A stretch of 64,000 bases of DNA, from contig JAOZHW010000003.1 of the NCBI GenBank assembly GCA_026014685.1, positions 132,220 through 196,219 on the forward strand. Direction: 5' to 3'. The notes under the pieces are model-generated. The model worked only from the letters and a program-made list of their open reading frames with translations, was not told where the DNA came from and made no database searches. Position numbers and translations under genes: made by a program. Position 1 is the first letter of the stretch, and the number at the start of each line of letters is the position of its first letter. Below are positions 42,516 to 51,690 of the stretch, one piece after another. The stretch comes from Candidatus Bathyarchaeota archaeon (GTDB lineage Archaea > Thermoproteota > Bathyarchaeia > Bathyarchaeales > Bathycorpusculaceae).

Positions 42516-44687
42516 ATGAGAATTCGGTACAAAATACTGCTAATTCTCGGCTTAATCATGATCTGCTTACTTGGTTCTCTGTATCTTCTCGCAAATACAA
42601 TAGCATTTGGCACCATCGCTAAAATGGAGAACGCTTACTCTTCCACCAACGCCCAACGATTCGTCAAGAACCTCAATGTGGCTTTGGTTGCGTTGAATAC
42701 GACGGTGAAGGATTGGGCTGCATGGGACGAGACATACCAATTTATAGACGACCATAACCCTGCGTTTCTTGATTCAAACTTAATGGATGTCACATTTCAA
42801 AATTTAAACTTGAATATGATGCTATTCTTTAACCAAGAGGGACAGTTTATCTATGGAAAAACTTACGACCCAACAGATAAAACTGGCACCGAAATTAACC
42901 AAAAAATGATCCCAGAGATAGTGATTGGTTACTTATTGTCAAACAGCTCTATTAACTCAAATGAAGGGTTAATCTCATTCAACGGTTCAACAATGCTCGT
43001 AGCGGCACATTCAATACTTACAAGTATGCAAGAAGGACCCAGCCACGGAACACTAATAATTGGTAGATACCTTAGTTCCGAGTTAGAAAGCCTCTCAGTC
43101 TCAACAGGTTTACCAATTTCTGTAGCCTCTTTCGGTGACCCAGAAGCAGATGAAGATTTTAAAACTGCAACCCACTTTCTTTCCCAGCAGTCACCCATTT
43201 ATGCTGCACCCATCAACGAGACCAGTACGGCAGGCTATGTTTTGCTTAATGATGTGGCGGGTAAGCCACTTATTATAGCTAAAGTGATTGATGAGAGAGT
43301 GCAGTATTTTCAGGGTAAATCAGCGATTTTTTACGCTACAGTTTTCATTGTAGGTACTGTTTTGGTAATATTCTTTGCGATAGGTATTCTTTTAGATAAG
43401 TTTGTAGTTTCACGGATAAGTTACCTAAACGACTCGGTTATCAAGATCAGAAAAACGGGTGATAACTCAAAAAGAGTAGCACTCAGTGGCAACGATGAAC
43501 TCTCAAGCCTCAGCGAAAACATAAACGAAATGCTTGATGTTATCGATAGTCATACCTTGTCGCTGGAGAACACGGTTAAAGAGCGTACCAAAGATTTATT
43601 TGAAAATAAAAAGAAGCTCCAAAGCATTCTGCAGGCTTCCCCTGACGCTATCATCGCCGTTGACATAGACGGCTATATCACTGAATGTAACAATCAAGTC
43701 ACCGCCATAAGCGGGTTTGATAGAGAGTATCTCTTAAGCAAACCTTCTATAGAGTTTATTCCCGAGGAGCATCGGTCAAAGTTAATCGAGCAAATGCAGA
43801 AGATGATACAGAGAAAAAACGGTACTGAACGTTTCGAGACAGTGTTCCTTAAGAAAGATGGCTCGACTTACCCTGCAGAGTTTTCAGTCAAGATACTAAG
43901 AGATGAAAATGACCAACCGCTTGGGTATGTGGGAATTATTAGGGATTTATCGGAAAGAAAACTCTTAGAGCAACGCCTCTTGAAATCCCAGCGACTGGCG
44001 GCTATAGGCGAATTGGCGGGGATGGTTGGGCATGACATCCGTAACCCATTGGCAGCGATTAGGAACGCACATTACTACATCAAAAAGAAGTGTCGCGGCT
44101 GCATGAAAGGGGAAATTCTTCCGATGCTGGAGATCATCGATAAGTCCATCGATCATGCTGACAGTATAGTTAATGATTTGTTGGAGTATTCTAAGGATTT
44201 AAAGTTGGATTTGGTTGAGCGTTCGCCTAAGGAGCTTTTAGAAAAAGCTTTAAAGTTGATAAAAACGTCACATAACGTTCGAGTTGTTGATTCTACAACC
44301 GATACAAAACTCAAAGTAGACGAAAACAAAGCACTACGGGTTTTCGTTAATTTAATTAAAAACGCTTTTGATGCTATGCCTCGGGGTGGGACGCTTGAGG
44401 TAAAAAGCGCCCTAGACGAGCAAGGTCAGGTGACGATAACATTTTCGGATACAGGTGTCGGTATCCCCTCTGATATGCTGCCTAAAGTGTTCACCCCCCT
44501 GTTCACGACTAAAGCGCAGGGTATGGGTTTTGGTTTAGCCATTAGTAAAAGAATCGTAGAGGCGCATGGTGGTCACATCTCAGTTAAAAGCGAAGTCGGC
44601 AAAGGAACAACCTTCACAGTTGTTCTTCCAACGGAACCAACTGCAAACCACGACGTAGTCAACGATGACTTAACTGCTGATTTTTAA
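42516..44687 (+). CDS. CHASE4-HAMP-PAS sensor histidine kinase
   Basis: 723 residues. N-terminal helix (ILLILGLIMICLLGSLYLLANTI), extracellular CHASE4 region (about 40-265, with WAAWDETYQFIDD), second membrane helix (TVFIVGTVLVIFFAIGILL), HAMP, a PAS domain (KLQSILQASPDAIIAVDIDGYITECN...), HisKA with the phospho-acceptor in GMVGHDIRNPLAAIRNAHY (about His504), and HATPase_c with N box NLIKNAFDAM and G boxes FSDTGVGIP, GMGFGLAISKRI. A complete membrane sensor; no response regulator follows, so the partner is elsewhere. Confidence 0.95.
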   Translation: MRIRYKILLILGLIMICLLGSLYLLANTIAFGTIAKMENAYSSTNAQRFVKNLNVALVALNTTVKDWAAWDETYQFIDDHNPAFLDSNLMDVTFQNLNLNMMLFFNQEGQFIYGKTYDPTDKTGTEINQKMIPEIVIGYLLSNSSINSNEGLISFNGSTMLVAAHSILTSMQEGPSHGTLIIGRYLSSELESLSVSTGLPISVASFGDPEADEDFKTATHFLSQQSPIYAAPINETSTAGYVLLNDVAGKPLIIAKVIDERVQYFQGKSAIFYATVFIVGTVLVIFFAIGILLDKFVVSRISYLNDSVIKIRKTGDNSKRVALSGNDELSSLSENINEMLDVIDSHTLSLENTVKERTKDLFENKKKLQSILQASPDAIIAVDIDGYITECNNQVTAISGFDREYLLSKPSIEFIPEEHRSKLIEQMQKMIQRKNGTERFETVFLKKDGSTYPAEFSVKILRDENDQPLGYVGIIRDLSERKLLEQRLLKSQRLAAIGELAGMVGHDIRNPLAAIRNAHYYIKKKCRGCMKGEILPMLEIIDKSIDHADSIVNDLLEYSKDLKLDLVERSPKELLEKALKLIKTSHNVRVVDSTTDTKLKVDENKALRVFVNLIKNAFDAMPRGGTLEVKSALDEQGQVTITFSDTGVGIPSDMLPKVFTPLFTTKAQGMGFGLAISKRIVEAHGGHISVKSEVGKGTTFTVVLPTEPTANHDVVNDDLTADF

Positions 44688-44735
44688 AAAGTTATATCCT
44701 TAGATGCCTCAAACAATGTTTAGGAGGCGCATTTA

Positions 44736-45221
44736 GTGGAACTTAAAACCGTAAAAATAGAACCACCCAAAGACTGCAACATAATTCTGGGCATGGCACA
44801 TTTTATCAAAACCGCTGAAGACCTCTACGAAGCACTCGTGAATTCTGTACCGACTATCAAGTTCGGTTTGGGTTTCTGCGAAGCCTCAGGACCCTGCCTA
44901 GTTCGCCACGAAGGCAACGATGAGGAACTGCGGCGTTTGGCGGCGGAGAAGGCTTTGGAAATTGGTTGCGGTCACAGTTTTGTGATTTACCTCAAAAACG
45001 CTTATCCGCTTAATTTGCTTGGCAGAATCCGAGATGTACCTGAAGTCTGCGCAATCTACGCGGCGACTGCTAACCCGCTTGAGGTGGTTGTTGCTGAGAC
45101 GGCGCAGGGCCGAGGTATCCTTGGCGTGGTGGATGGGTACAAGAGCAAAGGGATTGAGACTGACAAAGACATCGCTGAAAGACGCGGATTCCTCAGGAAA
45201 ATCGGCTACAAACTAAGCTGA
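44736..45221 (+). CDS. Adenosine-specific kinase-like protein (DUF355)
   Basis: 161 residues from GTG 44736, with TAGGAGG site at 44721-44727. Compact alpha/beta protein matching PF04008: [71 protein letters not shown], with conserved Glu/Ser/Gly nucleotide loop. Homologues bind AMP/adenosine. Its 3' end overlaps the convergent threonine dehydratase gene by 9 bp. Confidence 0.9.
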   Translation: MELKTVKIEPPKDCNIILGMAHFIKTAEDLYEALVNSVPTIKFGLGFCEASGPCLVRHEGNDEELRRLAAEKALEIGCGHSFVIYLKNAYPLNLLGRIRDVPEVCAIYAATANPLEVVVAETAQGRGILGVVDGYKSKGIETDKDIAERRGFLRKIGYKLS

Positions 45222-46184
45222 TTGTTCTGCGATTATGGTTTTGAGTAGCGACTGGTCGATGTTGCCGCCTGTCACCATCAAAACCACAGTTTTGCCGCTG
45301 AATTCTGTTGGTTTCTCCAAAAGCATGGCGGCTCCCGCCACACCTGAACCTTCCACTACCAAACCTTCATTGGCGCAGAGCAGATAGACGGCTTTTCTTA
45401 TTGAGGCTTCTTTAACCAAGACAACTCGGTCCACGTATTTTTGGGCGATGTCAAAAGTGATGGAGTTCTGCTCTATGCCCCCTGAGAGTCCTTCGGCGAC
45501 GGTTGTGGGTTCATGTCTATGCGCTGGGATGATTCGTCCCGCTTTGAGGGATTCATACATAATTGGCACTGCCTGAGACTGGACTCCGATGACCTGAGCA
45601 GATGGTTTTAGGCTTTTAACGGCGATGCTTATCCCCGAAATCAAGCCGCCGCCACCCACTGGTACAACCACCACATCCACCTCTGGCCGCTCCTCAACAA
45701 TCTCTAAACCCGCAGTGCCATGCCCCGCCACGATAAAGTCGTCATTGTAGGGTGAAATGTAGAGGCGTCCCTCCTGTTGTGCTATTTCTTTGGCTTTAGC
45801 TTCTGACTCAGGGTAGTTCGCTCCAAAAAGCAGCAAGTCCGCTCCAAACCGCCGAATCCCTTCAACCTTAACTTGCGGCGTGTTGGTTGGCACAACCACT
45901 TTAGCTGAAAAACCGATTTCTTTAGCGCCGAAAGCCACCGCTTGCCCATGGTTACCTGCGGAAGCTGTCACGACGCCCCGTTCTTTTTCTTTGGCGGTGA
46001 GGTTGAGGAGTTTGTTCATGACGCCTCTGATTTTGAAGGAGTGGGTGGGTTGCAGGTTGTCCAGTTTGAGGTATATGTCTCCGGCGCAGAGTTTGCTGAG
46101 GAATTCTGAGCGGCAAAGAGGCGTTACTTTGGCGTATGGGGCTATGGTTTTTTGTGCTTTCTGAATATCTTCGAGTGTAACCAT
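45213..46184 (-). CDS. Threonine/serine dehydratase-like PLP enzyme
   Basis: About 323 residues from ATG 46184, favoured by AGGTGA 5 nt upstream (GTG 46193 also possible). Fold type II PLP enzyme; the Schiff-base Lys is in [12 protein letters not shown] (about residue 49), the Gly-rich phosphate loop in [13 protein letters not shown], and ASAGNHGQ is present. No ACT regulatory domain, so a catabolic (TdcB-like) or racemase-like form rather than biosynthetic IlvA. Product would be 2-oxobutyrate plus NH3. Confidence 0.9.
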   Translation of the reverse strand: MVTLEDIQKAQKTIAPYAKVTPLCRSEFLSKLCAGDIYLKLDNLQPTHSFKIRGVMNKLLNLTAKEKERGVVTASAGNHGQAVAFGAKEIGFSAKVVVPTNTPQVKVEGIRRFGADLLLFGANYPESEAKAKEIAQQEGRLYISPYNDDFIVAGHGTAGLEIVEERPEVDVVVVPVGGGGLISGISIAVKSLKPSAQVIGVQSQAVPIMYESLKAGRIIPAHRHEPTTVAEGLSGGIEQNSITFDIAQKYVDRVVLVKEASIRKAVYLLCANEGLVVEGSGVAGAAMLLEKPTEFSGKTVVLMVTGGNIDQSLLKTIIAEQSA

Positions 46185-46288
46185 GACTGTCACCTAAAAG
46201 ACCATTAACTTGCCTTTAATTGAAGTTGTACCAATAACTATTTTAGGTTACTCAAGAATCAACCAGTAACAAATCTTAGTGATATTTT

Positions 46289-47149
46289 ATGGCTTCATTA
46301 GAAAAAAACCTAGCCCAACTCAAAGCGTACCGCGAACAACAATCCGAAGAACAACGCCAACTAAAAGAACGCATGGACAAAATTAAGCACAAAATCGCCA
46401 TCATAAGCGGCAAAGGCGGCGTCGGCAAAAGCACCGTAACCGTCAACTTAGCCGCTGCCTTCGCTTTGCAAGGCAAAACAGTCGGAGTGCTCGACGCAGA
46501 CATTCACGGCCCCAGCGTGCCCCGCCTTTTAGGGCTTGAAGGTAAACAGGTTAAAGCCAGCCCCATCGGTGCTTTCCCAATAGTGGGTCCATTGGGCATG
46601 AAGATTATGTCTATTGACTTTTTCCTCAACGAGGCGTCGCCTACTATTTGGCGTGGACCACTTAAGATGCGAGCCATCAAACAGTTTTTGGCTGAAGTGG
46701 TTTGGGGCGAACTCGATTACCTGTTCATCGATTTGCCTCCAGGCACAGGGGATGAACCTTTGAGTGTGGCGCAACTGTTGCCTGACATGGACGGCGTCGT
46801 AATAGTGACCATGCCCAGCCAACTCTCCAGTGGCATCGTAAAGAAAGCCATAACCTTCGCAGACGCCCTGCACATGCCCACCATAGGAGTGGTGGAAAAC
46901 ATGAGTGGCTTTGTGTGTCCGCATTGTGGCAAGAAAACTGAGATTTTCGGTTCAGGTGGCGGCGAAGCGATGGCGAAAGAGGCAGGGGTAGCTTTCTTGG
47001 GCAGCATACCTATCGACCCCAAAGTCGGCGTCGACACCGATAAGGGTACACCGTTTGTGATCGCTCATAAGGATTCGGCTGCCACTAAAGCGTTCATGGA
47101 TGTTGTGGCGAAAGTGCAGAAGTACATTGAAGCAAAGAAAGAAAATTAA
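46289..47149 (+). CDS. Mrp/NBP35-family Fe-S cluster carrier ATPase
   Basis: 286 residues. Deviant Walker A GKGGVGKS (41-48), switch DADIHGPSVPRLLG, and C-terminal CPHC (in MSGFVCPHCGKKTEIFGSGGGE) that bridges a [4Fe-4S] cluster in the dimer. It delivers clusters to apo-enzymes. An N-terminal charged helix (1-35) precedes the P-loop. A terminator hairpin follows at 47158. Confidence 0.95.
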   Translation: MASLEKNLAQLKAYREQQSEEQRQLKERMDKIKHKIAIISGKGGVGKSTVTVNLAAAFALQGKTVGVLDADIHGPSVPRLLGLEGKQVKASPIGAFPIVGPLGMKIMSIDFFLNEASPTIWRGPLKMRAIKQFLAEVVWGELDYLFIDLPPGTGDEPLSVAQLLPDMDGVVIVTMPSQLSSGIVKKAITFADALHMPTIGVVENMSGFVCPHCGKKTEIFGSGGGEAMAKEAGVAFLGSIPIDPKVGVDTDKGTPFVIAHKDSAATKAFMDVVAKVQKYIEAKKEN

Positions 47150-47157
47150 AAAGGGTT

Positions 47158-47188
47158 GAGAGATAAAACTCTCTACAATTTTTTTTTT
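47158..47188 (+). terminator. Intrinsic-type terminator after mrp
   Basis: GAGAG(ATAAAA)CTCTC hairpin at 47158-47173 followed by a run of 10 T (47179-47188). Lies between convergent mrp and alba; on the other strand the A-run precedes the hairpin, so it works best for mrp. Confidence 0.6.
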
Positions 47189-47200
47189 AGGCCAAAATGG

Positions 47201-47491
47201 TTATGCTTTTGTTAGAGTAATCTCTATTGTGGAAACCATTCTGGACCTGTTTTCGCCTTCACGTGGTGGCATCTCGGCAGTGCCGATTGCGATTTTGCTG
47301 ACTTTAAGATCTTTGATGAAGCGGCTTCTGGTGATTTCGGCTACGTCGACTGCGGTGGTTATTGCTTGGCCTCGTGCTTTTAGGGTTATTTCTTTTTGGG
47401 CACCACTTGAGAACGCTGTTATGATGGCGAGCACATAGCTCATGGGTGGTTTGTTTCCAACGAAGATTACGTCACTTGCTTTTTCAGACAT
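47201..47491 (-). CDS. Alba DNA/RNA-binding chromatin protein
   Basis: 96 residues from ATG 47491 (TTG at 47503 is too close to its GGAG). Alba fold: DVIFVGNKPPMSYVLAIITAFSSGAQKEITLKARGQAITTAVDVAEITRSRFIKDLKVSKIAIGTAEM, with the central lysine and the KARGQAI nucleic-acid contact loop. Abundant archaeal chromatin protein regulated by acetylation in some lineages. Its mRNA is predicted to start with a strong hairpin (47530-47573). Confidence 0.97.
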   Translation of the reverse strand: MSEKASDVIFVGNKPPMSYVLAIITAFSSGAQKEITLKARGQAITTAVDVAEITRSRFIKDLKVSKIAIGTAEMPPREGENRSRMVSTIEITLTKA

Positions 47492-47529
47492 GTATATTTT
47501 CAACTCCTTTTTTACGTGGTTTGTGCGAT

Positions 47530-47573
47530 GTAACGTTCGAGCTGTCTCTCCTCATTGGGAGTGCGAACGTTAC
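47530..47573 (-). promoter_or_regulatory. 5'-terminal hairpin of the alba mRNA
   Basis: Arms GTAACGTTCG (47530-47539) and CGAACGTTAC (47564-47573) are perfect inverted repeats around a 24-nt loop that contains a further CTCC/GGAG pairing. The TATA box TTTATAAGG (47594-47603 on the minus strand) predicts transcription start at about 47573, so the mRNA would begin at the base of this hairpin. Confidence 0.6.
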
Positions 47574-47593
47574 CCTCTTAGTACGCGAAACTT

Positions 47594-47603
47594 CCTTATA
47601 AAT
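47594..47603 (-). promoter_or_regulatory. alba TATA box
   Basis: TTTATAAGG on the minus strand, about 25 bp upstream of 47573 where the leader hairpin begins. Confidence 0.6.
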
Positions 47604-47641
47604 CAGATTTCAGATTAACCATCACACGGCTAAGTGGACGG

Positions 47642-48541
47642 ATGATAGGGGAACTCGCATCCTTAGGTGCAGCCATAAGCTGGGCCATAGCACCATTACT
47701 GTACCGCAAAGCACTGCAGAACACTAAACCACTCTCCGCCAACATAGTGCGCTGCGTAACAAACGCGGCGGTGTTGGTTGCCTTTTTGGTGGCGTTTGGT
47801 TTATGGGGGGTTTTAGCAAGTTTACCGCTTTGGGTTGTCGCTGTTACCGTAGTCAGCGGGTTTTTGGGGTTAGGCGTCGGCGACACCCTATACATGTATG
47901 GGCTCAAAGCGATCGGCGTCTCCAGAGCTGTCCCTTTGGTCTCCTCTTACCCGCTGTTTAGTCTCGTATGGGCAGTGTTTCTGCTGGGTCAACCCCTGTT
48001 TTTGTCTGCCGTGGTTGGTGCTGCGGTTATTCTGGTTGGAATATGGCTTTTGAGCACCCAAAAAATCCCTGATGAAGCAGCAGTTAGAGGCAGGCGGGTT
48101 TGGCTTGGCGTCAGCTTGTGCTTGGCTACGGCGTTTGTGTGGTCGGTAAGCGTCACGATGATGGATTGGGCAGTAACTAACGTCACCGTTGATGGTTTAG
48201 GGGCTAACTACGCGGTGGTAACCGTTCGAATCGCCGCCATGGCTTTGCTCTTGATAGCGATATCCCCTTTGATTGACCGTGACCGCAGTTTTCTAAAAAT
48301 GAACCGTCGCACCGTTGCCCTACTTTGCATTGGGGGATTAGTCGCTAACGGTTTAGGATGGTTTTTGATGAACTACAGTTTCCTACAAATAGACCCCGCC
48401 CGAGCAATCCCCATCTCCTCAACATCGCCCCTGTTCGCTGCCATCGCAGGCTTCCTGTTTCTCCGCGAAAAAGCTTCACTCAAAACCATCATTGGGGCAG
48501 TTGCAGTCGTGGCAGGCATAGCCTTGATTTTCATATTGTAA
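47642..48541 (+). CDS. EamA/DMT-superfamily transporter
   Basis: 299 residues, about 10 transmembrane helices in two EamA repeats (about 2-138 and 151-298). Each repeat ends with a helix and short loop such as SSYPLFSLVWAVFLLGQPL and STSPLFAAIAGFLFLREKAS, the classic EamA signature. Exporter or permease of small metabolites; substrate unknown. Starts at ATG 47642 with the alba promoter in the opposite direction. Confidence 0.92.
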   Translation: MIGELASLGAAISWAIAPLLYRKALQNTKPLSANIVRCVTNAAVLVAFLVAFGLWGVLASLPLWVVAVTVVSGFLGLGVGDTLYMYGLKAIGVSRAVPLVSSYPLFSLVWAVFLLGQPLFLSAVVGAAVILVGIWLLSTQKIPDEAAVRGRRVWLGVSLCLATAFVWSVSVTMMDWAVTNVTVDGLGANYAVVTVRIAAMALLLIAISPLIDRDRSFLKMNRRTVALLCIGGLVANGLGWFLMNYSFLQIDPARAIPISSTSPLFAAIAGFLFLREKASLKTIIGAVAVVAGIALIFIL

Positions 48542-48596
48542 AGAAGCGCTATAGTTTTATATCCCAAAAAGGTGAAGGTGCAAACAGGGAATCTTG

Positions 48597-49367
48597 ATGT
48601 CTGTGTCGCCGGGTCTAAGAGAAATTTTAGCTAGAAGAATCGCCGGAGAAATCATACTTTCAAGCAGGCCCGGTTCGACCATGCGGAAATGGCGCGAGTT
48701 ATTCGCGGTTTCACAAACTAGCCTCAGCGAAGCCATGGGATTATCCTCTTCAGTTGTAAGCGATTACGAGAGCGGCAGACGCAAAAGCCCCGGAGCAAAA
48801 TTCATCCGCCGATTCGTGGTTTCATTGATTTCTATTGACGAAAAGAAGGGCAGTCGCTTCATCCGAGAATTCGCCAAACTCACCAGTTCACCGAGCATGG
48901 CCGTGGTGGACTTGCGGGAGTTCCCAATCCCCGTCCGAGTGGAGTACCTCTGCAAAGCCATCGGCGGCGAAGTCGTGGCTTGCAAAGACAAATTCGTCAA
49001 AGAAGTCAACGGCTACACCGTCATAGACAGCCGTAAAGCAGTCGAGGCTTATTCTGGTTCTGAGTACGCACAGCTGTTTGGGGCAACCACAGATCGAGCG
49101 CTGGTCTTCACCAACGTTGACGGCGGCAGCTTGCCGATGATGATTATCCGCGTTAGCAGCCTCAAACCCCGCGTTGTCATATTCCACAAAGCCCAACCCG
49201 ACGAAGAAGCCATCCGCATAGCCGAATACGAACAGATACCGCTGATTTATTCATCTGCCCCCAGTGTTGAGCAGCTGGTTATGTCGCTGCGTAAACTTTA
49301 CCGTATCGCGTTGCGGATAAAGTTGGGTAAGAAGAGGGTGCGTCCACCGCCAAAAATAAGCGCCTAA
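48597..49367 (+). CDS. XRE-family HTH regulator with archaeal effector domain
   Basis: 256 residues from ATG 48597 (a TTG at 48594). HTH of lambda-repressor type: MRKWRELFAVSQTSLSEAMGLSSSVVSDYESGRRKSPGAKFIRRFV (about residues 28-75). The C-terminal 160 residues have an alpha/beta fold with LVFTNVDGGSLPMMIIRVSSLKPRVVIFHK and a basic end, of unknown effector; similar pairs occur in other archaea. Autoregulation possible. Confidence 0.85.
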   Translation: MSVSPGLREILARRIAGEIILSSRPGSTMRKWRELFAVSQTSLSEAMGLSSSVVSDYESGRRKSPGAKFIRRFVVSLISIDEKKGSRFIREFAKLTSSPSMAVVDLREFPIPVRVEYLCKAIGGEVVACKDKFVKEVNGYTVIDSRKAVEAYSGSEYAQLFGATTDRALVFTNVDGGSLPMMIIRVSSLKPRVVIFHKAQPDEEAIRIAEYEQIPLIYSSAPSVEQLVMSLRKLYRIALRIKLGKKRVRPPPKISA

Positions 49368-49481
49368 AAGATGGGCTTCATTTTTCTTGCAATATTTATT
49401 TAAACTTGAAGCGCCAAACATAGCGGATATATTAATTAATATATGTAATGCTGTACAATCAGATACCGAGGATGGCATGGT

Positions 49482-50258
49482 TTGGCTTGGTACGATGATC
49501 CCATAATCGTGTTGGCAGTCGCTTTAGTGATAATCATCGCCGTCGGCGTAGTTGTTTTTGCTATGCGCAGATACAGCAGCAACAAAAAAACAACGCCAAC
49601 CGCACCCAAAGCTGAACCATCAAAACCGCTGCAACCTACCCTTGACCCCCTATACACCTCCGCAGTGCCGTTTAGGGTTTCTAAAAGCATCCCCGCTACA
49701 ACAGCCGCCTCCGCCAAAGACGAGCTGCGCATGCTCGATTTGGAACGGGAAATCCTCGGAGACGCCATCCGACGCCTCTACGAAGCCCAAGCAGAAGGCA
49801 AAATCACCGAAGCTGAACGCGAACGCCTAGCAGCCAGCTACAAACAACGTATGAACACCATAAAAGAATCCATCGCCAAAGACGAATCCATCATCGCGTT
49901 ACACGAGTTAGAAAGCATGCAAGAAGACCTCATGAAGCTTTTCAGCGAACGTTTCGGCGAATTAACAAGCAAAGTAGAGGAACTGCGCGGACGCATAGAT
50001 GTCAAACCGATCCGTGAAATCCCAATTAAGCCAATTCCAACTACACCCATCCAGATGGAGGATGAAGAAGAGGAGGAAGAGGCAGAAGAGGAAACCGCTG
50101 AAGCAAAAACAGGCGAGAAAAAACCTGCAAAGAAGCGCAGCAAACCGCCAGAAGAGAAACCAACCCCAAAGAGCGAAGCGGAGCGCCGCATAGAGTCAAT
50201 TCGAAGCGAAGTTGAGAAAGTCTTAGACAAGTTAGGACAGATGGAAATTGAAAGCTAG
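49482..50258 (+). CDS. Membrane-anchored coiled-coil protein
   Basis: 258 residues from TTG 49482. A transmembrane helix (IIVLAVALVIIIAVGVVVFAM) is followed by a Pro/Thr-rich linker and a long coiled-coil (about 85-175), then an acidic and Lys/Pro-rich region (EDEEEEEEAEEETAEAKTGE) and a final helix. Function unknown; possibly a scaffold for cytoplasmic complexes. Overlaps rpiA by 11 nt, so expression is coupled to it. Confidence 0.7.
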   Translation: MAWYDDPIIVLAVALVIIIAVGVVVFAMRRYSSNKKTTPTAPKAEPSKPLQPTLDPLYTSAVPFRVSKSIPATTAASAKDELRMLDLEREILGDAIRRLYEAQAEGKITEAERERLAASYKQRMNTIKESIAKDESIIALHELESMQEDLMKLFSERFGELTSKVEELRGRIDVKPIREIPIKPIPTTPIQMEDEEEEEEAEEETAEAKTGEKKPAKKRSKPPEEKPTPKSEAERRIESIRSEVEKVLDKLGQMEIES

Positions 50259-50961
50259 CACAGACCCCATAGTAGAACAGAAACAGAGAGCCGCACTGGA
50301 AGCTGTTAAGCACGTCCAAGATGGGTTTATAGTGGGTTTAGGCAGTGGCAGCACAGCCGCCCTCGCCGTCGAAGCCCTCGGTCAACGTATGAAAAACGAG
50401 AAAATCAAAATCTTGGGCATCCCCAGCAGCTACCAAGCATTCCAGTTGGCAGTCGACTGCGGTATCCCAATTACAACGCTCGAGGAACACCCAGTTATCG
50501 ACGTAACAATCGACGGCGCAGACCAGCTAACGCCCGAACTCTACCTAATCAAAGGAGGCGGCGCAGCATTAGCACGCGAAAAAATCGTTGCCGCATCCTC
50601 CAAGCTGAACATAATCATCGCGGACCAAAACAAAAAAGCCACCTATCTAGGCGCAAACAACCAGTTCGTCCCAGTCGAAGTCATCCCCTTCGCCCTCGCC
50701 CCCGTCAAACGCAAACTCAGCGAACTCGGAGCTAAACCCGTCGTTCGGGAAGCTAAAGGTAAACTCGGTCCACTAATAACTGACAACGGCAACGCAGTTA
50801 TCGATGCCTATTTTGGGGAAATCAAAAACCCCGCCGAACTCGCGGTTAAGGTGAAGATGATTCCAGGTGTGGTTGAAACAGGGTTCTTTGTGGGCTTAAC
50901 AGACATAGCCTACATAGGAACGGATAGTGGCGTAGAGAAGATTACTAAACCAAAATTTTAA
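50248..50961 (+). CDS. rpiA: Ribose-5-phosphate isomerase A
   Basis: 237 residues from TTG 50248. RpiA signatures: VGLGSGSTAALAVEAL (28-43), DVTIDGADQLTPELYLIKGGGAALAREKIVA (with catalytic Asp/Glu/Lys), and VFVGLTDIAYIGTDSGVE-like end. Interconverts ribulose-5-P and ribose-5-P, supplying ribose for PRPP and so for the purine genes downstream. Overlaps the coiled-coil gene; repeat copy C follows 34 bp later. Confidence 0.97.
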   Translation: MKASTDPIVEQKQRAALEAVKHVQDGFIVGLGSGSTAALAVEALGQRMKNEKIKILGIPSSYQAFQLAVDCGIPITTLEEHPVIDVTIDGADQLTPELYLIKGGGAALAREKIVAASSKLNIIIADQNKKATYLGANNQFVPVEVIPFALAPVKRKLSELGAKPVVREAKGKLGPLITDNGNAVIDAYFGEIKNPAELAVKVKMIPGVVETGFFVGLTDIAYIGTDSGVEKITKPKF

Positions 50962-50994
50962 CCGCGCCATTTTGCTGTGTTCTACACCATTCCC

Positions 50995-51036
50995 ATTTAA
51001 ATAAGGGAGGGGACCTCTCCGCAGAGACGTCGCGTG
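50995..51036 (+). repeat. Dispersed intergenic repeat, copy C
   Basis: Plus strand: ATTTAAATAAGGGAGGGGACC then hairpin CTCT-CCGC-AGAG then GACGTCGCGTG. Matches copies A and B outside the hairpin; the hairpin arms differ in sequence but still pair. 34 bp after the rpiA stop, same orientation. Confidence 0.85.
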
Positions 51037-51107
51037 CCGCATCGTTTTAGCTGATTCTTATGGCAAATCTCTTATAGCACAAACAAAGAAACCCTAATTG
51101 ACCCAAC

Positions 51108-51581
51108 ATGAAGAGCTTAGTCGTTTACTACACCCGAACCGGCACAACCCGCTTCGTCGCCCAAACCATCGCAGCGGAACTCGGCGCTGACCTCGAAGAA
51201 ATTGTAGACCTCAAAAAACGCGAAGGCAAACTCGGCTGGATCATAGGCGGCAAAGACGCCTCTCAAAAGAAACTCACCAAAATCGCGCCCCTAAAAAGGT
51301 CGCCTGCCGACTATGATTTGTTGGTTATTGGGACGCCGATTTGGGCTTGGGCACCTACACCAGCCGTTAGAACATACATCAGCCAAAACGACTTAACGGG
51401 CAAGAAGGTTGCTTTGTTTTACACTTTCGGTTCAGACATGAAACAAGCCGCTGAGCGAACCAAAGCGTTACTAACCAATGCTAATGTGGTAAGTGAGTTG
51501 CCTTTAGTTGATCCGATGGGCAAAAAAGAAGAGACAGAACAGAAAATCGCCGAATGGTGCACGTTGCTAAAACAGTTTTGA
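51108..51581 (+). CDS. Flavodoxin-like protein
   Basis: 157 residues. FMN phosphate-binding loop YYTRTGTTRFVAQTIAAEL (residues 8-26; T-x-T-G-x-T), second loop IGTPIWAWAPTPAVRTYI and GSDMKQ. Electron carrier or oxidoreductase domain; likely partner unknown. Stands alone between repeat copy C and the VOC gene. Confidence 0.9.
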   Translation: MKSLVVYYTRTGTTRFVAQTIAAELGADLEEIVDLKKREGKLGWIIGGKDASQKKLTKIAPLKRSPADYDLLVIGTPIWAWAPTPAVRTYISQNDLTGKKVALFYTFGSDMKQAAERTKALLTNANVVSELPLVDPMGKKEETEQKIAEWCTLLKQF

Positions 51582-51690
51582 GTGTTTCAATAAACTCCGC
51601 AACCCCAACAATTTACGCTTCTGTTCTTTCAGTTAATCCAGTTGACAACCGTTTTATCTTGGTGTGTGCATCGGTTTACTGGTGAATTTT

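Noticed and set aside
49436..49768. 110-codon minus-strand frame at the start of the coiled-coil gene
   Set aside because: Antisense shadow; composition follows the real gene on the plus strand.
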